Assembly (NCBI GenBank): GCA_937906975.1
Contig: CALCUN010000175.1
Span: 1 to 14,767, forward strand
Reading direction: 5' to 3'
Length of the DNA stretch: 14,767 bases
Origin: an uncultured Bacteroidales bacterium
Lineage (GTDB): Bacteria; Bacteroidota; Bacteroidia; Bacteroidales; P3
In this document: in pieces, positions 7,841 through 14,767 of the stretch
How positions within the stretch are numbered: the first letter of the stretch is position 1
Layout of the letters: every line of letters starts with the position of its first letter
The notes under the pieces: model-generated
Database searches by the model: none
Told to the model about the DNA's origin: nothing
The model's input: only the letters and a program-made list of their open reading frames with translations
Made by a program: the position numbers and the translations under genes

Positions 7841-8640
7841 AAAATTATTTAACAATTAAAGATATTAGCGACTTTCTTGATAAGACAATTCCGCTATCTT
7901 GGCAAGAGAGTTATGATAATGCTGGTTTATTGTATGGAAATAAGGAAGCGATTTGCACAGGTGTGTATGTATGTTTTGACATAAATTGTGAAATTATTGA
8001 CAATGCAATAAAGAACAATTGTAATTTCATTTTATCTCACCACCCTCTGGTTTACAAAAGCCTTAAAAAATTCACAGCTGCAGACAATGTTACCTGTGCT
8101 CTAACAAAGGCTATTGAAAACAAAGTAGCTTTATATGCCTCTCACACAAATTTGGATTCTGCTGCAAACATGGGAGTAAATACTCTTCTTGCAGAAAAAA
8201 TAGGCTTAAAAAATATTCGCCCACTTCACAAAGAAGATATTGCTGATAATGGATATTTTGGATTGGGAGCAATAGGCGAATTGGAAAAGGAAACAGATGT
8301 AGTAGAATTTCTAAAAGAGGTTAAAAGCATTCTTAATATACACAACATAAAATATGTTAGTGGAAAGACAAATAAGGTAAAAACCATTGCATTATGCGGA
8401 GGTAGTGGCACAGATTTTATAGATGATGCAATAAGAGAAAAGGCGGATTGTTTCCTTACGGGAGATATAAAATATCATCAGTTTTTAGATTATGAAAACC
8501 ACCTAATTCTTGCAGATATTGGGCATTTTGAAAGCGAATCTTTCATAAAAGAATATCTAATTTCTTTATTATCAGAAAAATTTTGTAATTTTGTACCCTT
8601 ATTTTTGGATAATAGTGCCAATCATATAAAGAATATTTAA
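7837..8640 (+). CDS. Nif3-like dinuclear metal center protein (YbgI/DUF34 family)
   Basis: Member of the conserved Nif3/DUF34 family, hexameric proteins with a two-metal site whose biochemical role is still debated. All expected metal ligands are visible in the 267 residues: His68 and His69 in SHHPLVYKSL, Asp107 in SHTNLDSAANMG, and His230 and Glu234 in DIGHFESE. Also present are SYDNAGLLYG (25-34) near the start and CGGSGTDF (187-194). Many Bacteroidota and Firmicutes members carry an inserted PII-like domain and reach about 365 residues; this one is the short form without it. The ATG overlaps the previous stop, and the zinc-ribbon gene follows after 13 bases. The pairing with that gene recurs in many bacteria and suggests a shared role. 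Confidence 0.93.
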   Translation: MKNYLTIKDISDFLDKTIPLSWQESYDNAGLLYGNKEAICTGVYVCFDINCEIIDNAIKNNCNFILSHHPLVYKSLKKFTAADNVTCALTKAIENKVALYASHTNLDSAANMGVNTLLAEKIGLKNIRPLHKEDIADNGYFGLGAIGELEKETDVVEFLKEVKSILNIHNIKYVSGKTNKVKTIALCGGSGTDFIDDAIREKADCFLTGDIKYHQFLDYENHLILADIGHFESESFIKEYLISLLSEKFCNFVPLFLDNSANHIKNI

Positions 8641-8653
8641 AACAATTACATAA

Positions 8654-9475
8654 ATGGCAAAGAAAGTAAAAGAAGAAGTTGCTCCTAAAATCGTTCTTAG
8701 AAGTGAGGAAGCCGACTTAGCAGTAGAAAACAGATTGATTGCTCTTTACAGATTGCAACAAATTTGTTCGCAAATAGACAAAATCAGAATTATTAGAGGA
8801 GAATTACCTTTGGAGGTTCAAGATCTTGAAGACGAAACTGAGGGTTTATTGACAAGAATCGGCAAAATTAAATCAGAAATCGAAGCCGCAAAAGATGCTA
8901 TCGCAGATAGAAAAATCCAAATGCAAGAATGCGATGCCTTAATAAACAAATATTCTGACCAACAAAACAATGTCAGAAATAATAGAGAGTATGAATCATT
9001 GGCAAAGGAGATAGAATTTCAAGAATTGGAAAAACAACTTTGCGAAAAGAAGATTAGAGACTTCAATGTTCATATAGACAATTATAATGCTGAGATTGAA
9101 AAATATAATGAGGTATATGAAGAAAAGTTAGCTGACCTTGAACAAAAGAAATCAGAACTTGACGAAATCATTAAGGAAACAGAAGAAAAGGAACAAATAC
9201 TTTTAGAAAAGGCAGAAAACAACGAAAAACTTATAGAAGAAAGATATTTAACTGCATTCAAGAGAATACGTTCTAATGCAAGAAACGGATTGGCTGTTGT
9301 AACAGTTGATAGAGATGCTTGCGGAGGTTGTTTCAACAAAATCCCTCATCAAAGACAAATGGATATTAGAATGCACAAAAAAATCATCGTTTGCGAATAT
9401 TGTGGTAGAATATTAGTAGATGAATCAATAGCAGCAGAAGTTCAATCAGAATTATCGTTAGAAGAAAATGTATAA
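8654..9475 (+). CDS. Coiled-coil protein with C4-type zinc ribbon (DUF164/CT398-like)
   Basis: The 273 residues form a long helical hairpin (about 20-205) rich in Glu, Lys, Ile and Leu with coiled-coil spacing, then a zinc ribbon with four cysteines: Cys223 and Cys226 (CGGC), Cys247 and Cys250 (CEYC). The conserved family segment VRNNREYESLAKEIEFQ (107-123) lies in the middle of the hairpin. Family proteins have been suggested to act in secretion or as nucleic-acid or flagellar accessory factors in different lineages, but no general function is settled. The N-terminal 15 residues are Lys-rich and probably disordered. It follows the Nif3-like gene by 13 bases and overlaps pyrC by 8 bases, so it sits inside a single transcript. 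Confidence 0.92.
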   Translation: MAKKVKEEVAPKIVLRSEEADLAVENRLIALYRLQQICSQIDKIRIIRGELPLEVQDLEDETEGLLTRIGKIKSEIEAAKDAIADRKIQMQECDALINKYSDQQNNVRNNREYESLAKEIEFQELEKQLCEKKIRDFNVHIDNYNAEIEKYNEVYEEKLADLEQKKSELDEIIKETEEKEQILLEKAENNEKLIEERYLTAFKRIRSNARNGLAVVTVDRDACGGCFNKIPHQRQMDIRMHKKIIVCEYCGRILVDESIAAEVQSELSLEENV

Positions 9476-10796
9476 ATATTTTGAGAATGCCTTAGTTGTA
9501 AACGAAGGCAAAAAAGAAGTTCTCAATATATTGGTAAAAGAAAATCGGATAGAGAAGATAAGCAAATCTCCTTTATCCGATTTGCCTTTTAATACCGAAT
9601 ATATTGATTGTAAAGGTTTGATATTATTACCAGGAGTCATAGATGCACACGTTCATTTCAGACAACCCGGTTTGGAAGAAAAAGCAGACATGCACTCAGA
9701 GTCGATGGCAGCTCTTGCAGGAGGGGTTACAACGGTTTTAGAAATGCCAAATACAAATCCTGCAACAACAAATGAGCAAGCCTTAAAAGAAAAAATCAAA
9801 TTGGCTCAAGAAAATATGTTGTGTAATTATGGTTTTTTCCTTGGTTTAACAAACAATAATCTTTCTCAAGTGCCAAATATAAACAAAGATGATTATTGTG
9901 GATTAAAGCTCTTTTTGGGTTCTTCAACAGGAAACATGCTTGTAGATAATCAATCAACATTAGAGGAAATATTTTCTTATAGTGCAAAAAGCAATACCAT
10001 TATTTCCGCACACTGTGAAGACGAAAGCATAATTAAAGCCAATACTGCACATTATAAAAGTCTTTACGAAGGGAAAACTGCACCTGCAAGCATTCACCCT
10101 CTTGTGAGAAGTTCAGAGGCTTGCTATAAATCCTCAGCCTTTGCAGTAGAATTAGCCAAAAAACACAACGCAAAACTACACATTGCTCATATAAGCACAA
10201 AAGAAGAATTAGATTTATTAGAGGCAGGAGATGTTTCCAAGAAAAATATCACAGCAGAGGTGAGCCCAAACCATCTTTGGTTTTGCGATGAGGACTTTGA
10301 AAAATATCAAAACCAAATAAAATGTAATCCTTCTATTAAATCCAAAGCCGATAGAGATGCTTTAAGAAAAGCTTTAGCCGAAGATAAAATAGATATAGTA
10401 GCAACAGACCACGCTCCTCATAGATGGGAAGAAAAAAACAAAACATATTTTGAAGCACCTTCGGGAATGCCTTCAATACAACACTCTCTTCTTATGATGT
10501 TGGCATTAGTTGAGCAAGAAATAATCACAATTGAAAAACTTGTTGAGAAGACTGCGCACAATCCAGCTACACTTTTTGGTATAAAAAACAGAGGATTTAT
10601 AAGAGAAAACTACTTTGCGGACTTCGTTTTGATAGATTCTAAGCAAAAAACAACAGTAATTAAAGAAAATATTTACTATAAATGCAAGTGGAGTCCATTA
10701 GAAAATATTACATTCAATAACAAAGTGATTTCCACCTACTTAAACGGAAAAAAAGTCTTTGAAAACGGAAATTTTTTCTTTGAAAAAATAAAATAA
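9468..10796 (+). CDS. pyrC: Dihydroorotase (class I type)
   Basis: Zinc amidohydrolase that interconverts carbamoyl-aspartate and dihydroorotate in pyrimidine synthesis. The 442 residues match the long class I form. Ligands seen are His61 and His63 (DAHVHFRQPG), the carboxylated Lys147 (GLKLFLGSSTG), His182 (SAHCEDE), His241 (HIAHIST) and Asp314 (ATDHAPH). GGVTTVLEMPNTNP (85-98) and SPNHLWF are further family signatures. The start at 9468 overlaps the zinc-ribbon gene by 8 bases, indicating translational coupling and giving the normal N-terminus. It is the last gene of the four-gene cluster. No strong terminator lies directly behind it; the tRNA-Val promoter and terminator follow within 200 bases. 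All-family allantoinases look similar, but the motif set and length favour dihydroorotase. Confidence 0.95.
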   Translation: MYKYFENALVVNEGKKEVLNILVKENRIEKISKSPLSDLPFNTEYIDCKGLILLPGVIDAHVHFRQPGLEEKADMHSESMAALAGGVTTVLEMPNTNPATTNEQALKEKIKLAQENMLCNYGFFLGLTNNNLSQVPNINKDDYCGLKLFLGSSTGNMLVDNQSTLEEIFSYSAKSNTIISAHCEDESIIKANTAHYKSLYEGKTAPASIHPLVRSSEACYKSSAFAVELAKKHNAKLHIAHISTKEELDLLEAGDVSKKNITAEVSPNHLWFCDEDFEKYQNQIKCNPSIKSKADRDALRKALAEDKIDIVATDHAPHRWEEKNKTYFEAPSGMPSIQHSLLMMLALVEQEIITIEKLVEKTAHNPATLFGIKNRGFIRENYFADFVLIDSKQKTTVIKENIYYKCKWSPLENITFNNKVISTYLNGKKVFENGNFFFEKIK

Positions 10797-10828
10797 ATCA
10801 AAGAAAATTAAATTTTTTTCTTAAAAAA

Positions 10829-10860
10829 TTTGGTGGGTATTAAAAAACGTCGTATCTTTG
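10829..10860 (+). promoter_or_regulatory. Promoter of tRNA-Val
   Basis: TTTG (10829-10832) and TATCTTTG (10853-10860), 20 bases apart, match the Bacteroidota consensus and lie 14 bases before the tRNA. An A/T tract with TTTTTTTCTTA (10813-10823 region) stands directly upstream, similar to tracts beside the purH and ABC gene promoters. Confidence 0.75.
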
Positions 10861-10874
10861 CATTCGCAAACAAG

Positions 10875-10949
10875 GGGAGTATAGCTCAGTTGGTTTAGAG
10901 CATCTGCCTTACAAGCAGAGGGTCATAGGTTCGAATCCTATTACTCCCA
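10875..10949 (+). tRNA. tRNA-Val (anticodon TAC)
   Basis: A 75-base cloverleaf. The acceptor stem pairs GGGAGTA (10875-10881) with TACTCCC (10942-10948), discriminator A at 10949, no encoded CCA. The anticodon stem TCTGC/GCAGA encloses loop CTTACAA with anticodon TAC at 10910-10912. The T arm ATAGG-TTCGAAT-CCTAT is canonical. Confidence 0.96.
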
Positions 10950-10952
10950 CAG

Positions 10953-10989
10953 AAAAAAAAAGCGATTGCAAAGATGCGATCGCTTTTTT
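10953..10989. terminator. Bidirectional terminator between tRNA-Val and the TIR-WD40 gene
   Basis: Stem of 14 pairs with one G-U pair, arms 10956-10969 and 10976-10989 (core AAGCGAT/ATCGCTT) and a 6-base loop. Plus-strand reading ends in T6 then GTTTT. Minus-strand reading ends in T9 (A run 10953-10961). It can therefore serve both the tRNA and the converging TIR-WD40 gene, whose stop is at 11033. Confidence 0.8.
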
Positions 10990-10992
10990 GTT

Positions 10993-11026
10993 TTATATAT
11001 TTTTTAAAATATATAATAGTTTTTTT
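10993..11026 (+). terminator. Second, A/T-only hairpin followed by T run
   Basis: A perfect 11-base inverted repeat of only A and T has arms 10993-11003 and 11006-11016, with TTTTTT at 11021-11026 shortly after. It may back up the preceding terminator on the plus strand. The lack of G-C pairs makes it weak. Confidence 0.35.
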
Positions 11027-11032
11027 GAATAC

Positions 11033-12859
11033 TTATTCGATTTCCCAGATTTTAACGATTCCTTCTTGAGACAAAGAAACTAATTTATCTCCTTCTTTGC
11101 TCCAAAGAACAGATTTCACGCCTTTTTCTTGCGAAAACATTCCTTCTAAAGCTACTTCTACGCTTTGGATACATTTATCATTTCCAACTTCCCATATTTT
11201 TATAGTACTATCTATTGAAGCAGTAGCTATGTATTTTCCACAAGGGCTCCACAATGCAGATGTAACAATATCTGTATGTCCTTCTATGGTTTGAAGGCAT
11301 TCTCCATTGTTTGCGTCCCAAATTCTTATGGTTGCATCACAGGAAGCAGTAAGTATGCGATTTCCATCTGGGCTAAATGATGCAGAAGTAATTTCATGGC
11401 TATGGCCTATTAAGGTTTGTAAACATACATTAGTATTTACGTCCCATATTTTAACTGTATAGTCGTTTAAAGCAAATATTATGCGATCTCCATTAGGACT
11501 CCATGTAGCGGAATGAAGGTGCCAAGTGTGTCCTGTTAAGACTTGAAGACATTTCCCTGTATTTGTATCCCAAATTCTAAGGATTCCTTCATCAGAGGCA
11601 CTGACTATTAATTTTCCATTTGGACTATATGCTGCCGATTCTACGCAAGATTCATGGCCAATTAAGGTATGGATACATTTTTCGCTATTTATATCCCATA
11701 TCTTTAAGGTCATATCCCACGAGATACTAAGTATGCTACTTTCGTCAATGTTCCATAAAGTAGAAACAACAACATCTGTATGTCCTGTAAAGGTTTTAAG
11801 ACATCTTCCGCTTTCTATATCCCATATTTTTATGCTCTTGTCTCGTGAGCCACTCACTATTTGTTTTCCGTTTGGACTCCAATTTGCAGAAGTAACACCA
11901 GAGGTATGTCCTACCAAGGTTTGAATACATCTTCCGCTACTTACTTGCCATATTTTTATGGTATTATCTCGTGAAGCTGTTGCTAAAAATTCTCCGTCTT
12001 TACTCCAAGTTACAGAAATAACAGATGATTTATGTCCTACTAAAGATTGTGAAAATTTTAATTGTTTTTTAGGTTGCTCCTCTAAGTTTAATTCTTTGAT
12101 AATCTCATTCTCTGTTTTCATTATTTGAGCTTTATTTATCAAAGACTGATCTGAAAGTTTTATTTCAATAAAATCTTCCCAAGGTACTTTAGGAATGTTT
12201 TTTGTAATTCGTGTTGATAAATATGGATATTCAAGTGATTGAACTCCTATTAAGTGATTGCCCTCTGATAACAAGATACAACTCTCCTCTTCAGCTTGTA
12301 GGGTTGCTATAATTTTGTTGTTTTTAGACAAAAGACAATCTGTATCACTAAGAAGCGTAACAAGTGATTTGTTGTTTTGATTTTGAGTTGCTCTTTCTAC
12401 ATTTAGAAAGTATTTTTTTAGCATTGCATTGAAAGAGCTTGCAAATTTATTTCCACTGTTTATGGTTACAAAATCAATTGCTCCTATTGCATTTTTCAAC
12501 TCTTCATCTAAATAACTTGGAACGCCACTAAAAACCTCATCGTAATTGATTGGAATAATCGTCATTTGATTTGCCAAGGCAATTTCTATCTCTTTGCGAA
12601 TCAAATGACTTTCTTCTTTGCATTGAGTAAAATAATCCTCCGTCAAAATCATAACAAAAATAGGAGTTTCAAAGAGTGCAGTTTCTAACTTTATATCGAA
12701 TTTTTCTTCTCGATAGTTGTTTGGAGTCAAAAAACAGCGATAACCTGCATTTTTGAAAGATAAGTTAAGCAATCTCGCAATTTCTTCGCCATCGCTCTTG
12801 CAATAACTTATGTAAACTTCAAAATTATCTCCTCTTTTTGTTATTTCATTTTCAATCAT
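11033..12859 (-). CDS. TIR domain-WD40 repeat protein
   Basis: The product is 608 residues. An N-terminal TIR domain (about 12-152) starts FEVYISYCKSDG and contains MILTEDYF and IRKEIEIAL. Glu90 in that helix aligns by motif with the NADase glutamate of SARM1 (WVHKEIVTAL), and the following TIIPI strand also fits. A linker (about 165-235) looks like a short beta-rich PEGA-type domain (SDTDCLLSKNNKI), followed by a charged stretch (240-265). From 267 to the end there are seven regular 42-residue WD40 repeats (GH...SPNG...IKIWD) plus an eighth degenerate one. There is no signal peptide or membrane segment, so it should be cytoplasmic. TIR domains in bacteria often cleave NAD or make signalling nucleotides, commonly in defence; WD40 propellers bind proteins. 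A sensor-effector role is inference. The ATG at 12859 lies 15 bases after the stop of the upstream secreted protein gene, so co-transcription is likely. Confidence 0.92.
   Translation of the reverse strand: MIENEITKRGDNFEVYISYCKSDGEEIARLLNLSFKNAGYRCFLTPNNYREEKFDIKLETALFETPIFVMILTEDYFTQCKEESHLIRKEIEIALANQMTIIPINYDEVFSGVPSYLDEELKNAIGAIDFVTINSGNKFASSFNAMLKKYFLNVERATQNQNNKSLVTLLSDTDCLLSKNNKIIATLQAEEESCILLSEGNHLIGVQSLEYPYLSTRITKNIPKVPWEDFIEIKLSDQSLINKAQIMKTENEIIKELNLEEQPKKQLKFSQSLVGHKSSVISVTWSKDGEFLATASRDNTIKIWQVSSGRCIQTLVGHTSGVTSANWSPNGKQIVSGSRDKSIKIWDIESGRCLKTFTGHTDVVVSTLWNIDESSILSISWDMTLKIWDINSEKCIHTLIGHESCVESAAYSPNGKLIVSASDEGILRIWDTNTGKCLQVLTGHTWHLHSATWSPNGDRIIFALNDYTVKIWDVNTNVCLQTLIGHSHEITSASFSPDGNRILTASCDATIRIWDANNGECLQTIEGHTDIVTSALWSPCGKYIATASIDSTIKIWEVGNDKCIQSVEVALEGMFSQEKGVKSVLWSKEGDKLVSLSQEGIVKIWEIE
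11036..12061 (-). repeat. WD40 repeat-coding array, about eight units of 126 bases
   Basis: Residues 267-607 of the TIR protein consist of units of about 42 residues. Each begins with a GH dipeptide (first at 275-276) and ends with IW or IWD, except the last, which lacks GH and carries an insert (VEVALEGMFSQEKG). The units are clearly related in protein but diverged at base level, with different synonymous codons, so this is not a very recent tandem expansion. Confidence 0.88.
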
Positions 12860-12874
12860 GGTGGTTATTTTATG

Positions 12875-14767
12875 TTATAGTATAACGTTTATAGTTCCTG
12901 TTGTATCATATACTCTTGTGTTACCAAGACGTTTGTAAGTTAAGCGATAAACATAAGTTCCGTTTGTTACTTTGTTTCCTTTGTGTGTTCCGTCCCATGC
13001 AAAGGTTTTGATTAGTTCATCTTGTAGTGAAGAATCTAAAACTTTTGCGTATGCTGAGTGGATTTTCTCTCCGTAACGGTTGAAGATTTCAAAGGTTACG
13101 TCTTCTAATTGGTTAAGGCTAACAAAGTAGAACAAATCATTTACTCCGTCTCCATTTGGTGTGAATGCGTTTGGCACCCATACTGCAAAGAGTTCTATTG
13201 GTACATCTACTGATGTTGTGTCTGAACAGCCTAATTCGTTTGCTGTTTTTAGGTGAATGTGGACAAATTCTCCACTTACGTCATTGAATCTATGGTTTAG
13301 TGAACGAGCGTTTGATGTTGCACCATCGGAGAATGTCCATAGTGAAGATGCTGAGTTTGGTGATTCGTCTCTTAGTGCTAGGGTTGGGTCATCTACGTCT
13401 ACATAGCCTGGGGAATAAGAGATAACTGGTGTTGGATAAGGCAATACTGTTACTGATACTGTTCGTTCTGTGAAACAGCCTGTTTCTCCATAGCCTCGCA
13501 TTGTGTAAGTTGTGCTTTGCGCTGGTGCAGCTGTAACTGGTGAGGTTGTTCTATTTGCATGAGAAAGTGCAGGGTCTGCTGGATCTGCTTCCCAGCTATA
13601 TTCTTCTGCTCTTGAGCCTGTAAGAGTTACTGTTTCTCCTTCACAGATTTTTGTTCTAGAGATGCTTGCTTGTGGATTTGTGATATAAATACTGATACTC
13701 TTCCATGCGAAACAGCCTTGTGCTGTCTCTGCAAGTAAGTATACTACTGTGTCGCATGTTGGTGTGAATGTAAGTACTGGGGACGTTGATGGGTTGGTAA
13801 TAACTGTGTTTTCGTTTGGTTGAACGAAAGACCATTGCATTGCAACTGTGGCTCCTGTGGCGTCTGTGGCTGTGATATTTGCTTGTTCTCCCATACAAAG
13901 TTTTGTTGCTCCTGTAAGGGTGATTTCTGGGAATGGCTCTACCATCACTGTGATTGTTTCTACTCTATTGAAGCCTGTTTCAGTATCTGTTACTTTTACT
14001 TGAAGTGTTGTTTCTCCTGTATATAGTTGTGTATATGTTGTCCCTTCAAAGATAGGTGCGTCTACTGATATGTCTTGTGTGCTATACCACCATTGATATA
14101 TGAAGTTGGCTGTGTTTTCGTCTTCTGGTGAGCTGGCTGTTATGGTGGTTTCTGTGTTTACGCAGATTTCGTTGTCGCCTTCTAATAGTAGGGATGGCAC
14201 TTTAGGTATGATGACTTCTAATGTTTCGCTTTTTTCGCAGTATTCTACGTTTTCGTCTTCAAAGTTTTCTGATGAACGGCAGCTTCTTGTGTAAGTGTAG
14301 GTGCCGTGTGTTGCGTAGGTGTGTAGGATACGTTCTACGCTTCCTACTGCGTCGTATTCAAAAGTAGTGGTTGGGTTTTGGTCAGCATTGATTGGTAACC
14401 ATTTATATGCGTTTACGTCAAAGCGATATTCTATTTCTATTGGTGTGGTGCCGTCACCAAAATCGTATTTTTGCCAGTAGAGTGGTGCGGCTGAGGCTTG
14501 TACGTCGTTTACCATAAAGACGGCTCTGCCTACTGGATCTGTTGCTGTTGGTGGTGTGTAGGTAAGGTTGTCAAAGATTGGACGTACGTCAAGGACTTTT
14601 GTTGTAATGTATGCAACACAGTTTGGACGAGTTGTTTGAGTTCTTGGAGAGACTAATTTTACTGCATAGAACTTTTCTTGGGCGTTTCCCATCATTGCTT
14701 CAGTTATAACAAGGTTTTGCTCTTCGCTTAATGCGGGTGAGTTGGCATCAAGGTCTGCTAATTCATC
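12875..14767 (-). CDS. Type IX secretion (type B) surface protein with PKD/Ig-like domains, N-terminus outside window
   Basis: The frame stays open to the right edge (the first visible residues are DELADLDANS), so a 630-residue C-terminal part is seen and the start and signal peptide lie beyond 14767. An internal ATG at 14695 is not the start. A PKD-like module shows KYDFGDGTTP (near 14450-14470). Three or more Ig-like modules follow, with recurring LxGxxxICVNTETTITAS, LTGATKLCMGEQANITAT and TKICEGETVTLTGS patterns and paired cysteines. Then comes a second PKD-like unit (SLWTFSDGATSNARSLNHRF). The last 100 residues (12878-13177) are the CHU_C/TIGR04131 gliding-associated domain, VPNAFTPNGDGVNDLF to GTINVIL, the type B T9SS sorting signal. 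It should be exported and attached to or released from the cell surface, as adhesin or structural protein. The TIR-WD40 gene follows after 15 bases. Confidence 0.92.
   Translation of the reverse strand, partial: DELADLDANSPALSEEQNLVITEAMMGNAQEKFYAVKLVSPRTQTTRPNCVAYITTKVLDVRPIFDNLTYTPPTATDPVGRAVFMVNDVQASAAPLYWQKYDFGDGTTPIEIEYRFDVNAYKWLPINADQNPTTTFEYDAVGSVERILHTYATHGTYTYTRSCRSSENFEDENVEYCEKSETLEVIIPKVPSLLLEGDNEICVNTETTITASSPEDENTANFIYQWWYSTQDISVDAPIFEGTTYTQLYTGETTLQVKVTDTETGFNRVETITVMVEPFPEITLTGATKLCMGEQANITATDATGATVAMQWSFVQPNENTVITNPSTSPVLTFTPTCDTVVYLLAETAQGCFAWKSISIYITNPQASISRTKICEGETVTLTGSRAEEYSWEADPADPALSHANRTTSPVTAAPAQSTTYTMRGYGETGCFTERTVSVTVLPYPTPVISYSPGYVDVDDPTLALRDESPNSASSLWTFSDGATSNARSLNHRFNDVSGEFVHIHLKTANELGCSDTTSVDVPIELFAVWVPNAFTPNGDGVNDLFYFVSLNQLEDVTFEIFNRYGEKIHSAYAKVLDSSLQDELIKTFAWDGTHKGNKVTNGTYVYRLTYKRLGNTRVYDTTGTINVIL

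Noticed and set aside
11036..12061. CRISPR-like or other DNA repeat array
   Set aside because: The 126-base periodicity is in frame and encodes WD40 repeats; units differ at base level and there are no spacers.
14641..14695. ATG at 14695 as the start of the surface protein gene
   Set aside because: The frame remains open for 24 more codons to the window edge, no signal peptide follows this ATG, and T9SS cargo needs one; the true start lies outside the window.

Overview
The window reads as chromosomal DNA of a Bacteroidota member, most likely Bacteroidales. Several transcription units start behind the Bacteroidota promoter type (TTTG, about 18-20 bases, TAnnTTTG). Ribosome binding sites are weak or absent. 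A GldA-like ABC ATPase and a large surface protein with a type IX secretion (T9SS) type B C-terminal sorting domain point the same way. No CRISPR array, insertion sequence, integrase or rRNA was seen, and no stretch over 300 bases lacks a gene.

Layout. 1-1434 (+): 3' end of tpiA, then prmA. 1511-1592 (+): tRNA-Leu(TAG) with its own promoter and terminator. 1664-4909 (-): a CDP-alcohol phosphatidyltransferase, and upstream of it purH-mreB, which ends in a terminator. 5089-6908 (+): a short GldA-like ABC ATPase, then gapA with its own promoter and terminator. 6998-10796 (+): a tight four-gene cluster of an RluA-family protein, a Nif3-like protein, a coiled-coil zinc-ribbon protein and pyrC, joined by overlaps or a short gap. 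10875-10949 (+): tRNA-Val(TAC). 11033-14767 (-): a T9SS type B cargo protein, open at the right edge, and 15 bases downstream a TIR domain-WD40 repeat protein.

Two points stand out. First, codon use changes abruptly near tRNA-Leu. The tpiA fragment uses GAG for all 19 Glu and CAG for all 7 Gln, and prmA uses GAG for 19 of 22 Glu. gapA uses GAA for all 21 Glu and CAA for all 3 Gln. Both flanks carry housekeeping genes, so a chimeric assembly joined at the conserved tRNA is the leading explanation, with a real horizontal or rearrangement boundary as the alternative. Second, the right end holds an accessory pair. A TIR protein with a conserved putative NADase glutamate and a regular WD40 propeller lies in an apparent operon with a secreted Ig/PKD-type surface protein. 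This is the best candidate for an undescribed sensing or conflict system, but its function is inference only.

The remaining genes are ordinary metabolism and cell-shape functions: glycolysis (tpiA, gapA), purine (purH) and pyrimidine (pyrC) synthesis, ribosomal protein L11 methylation (prmA), RNA modification and rod shape (mreB). Some have unusual details: an altered catalytic motif in the RluA-like protein, an insert in PrmA, a shortened GldA-like ATPase and mreB separated from mreC.
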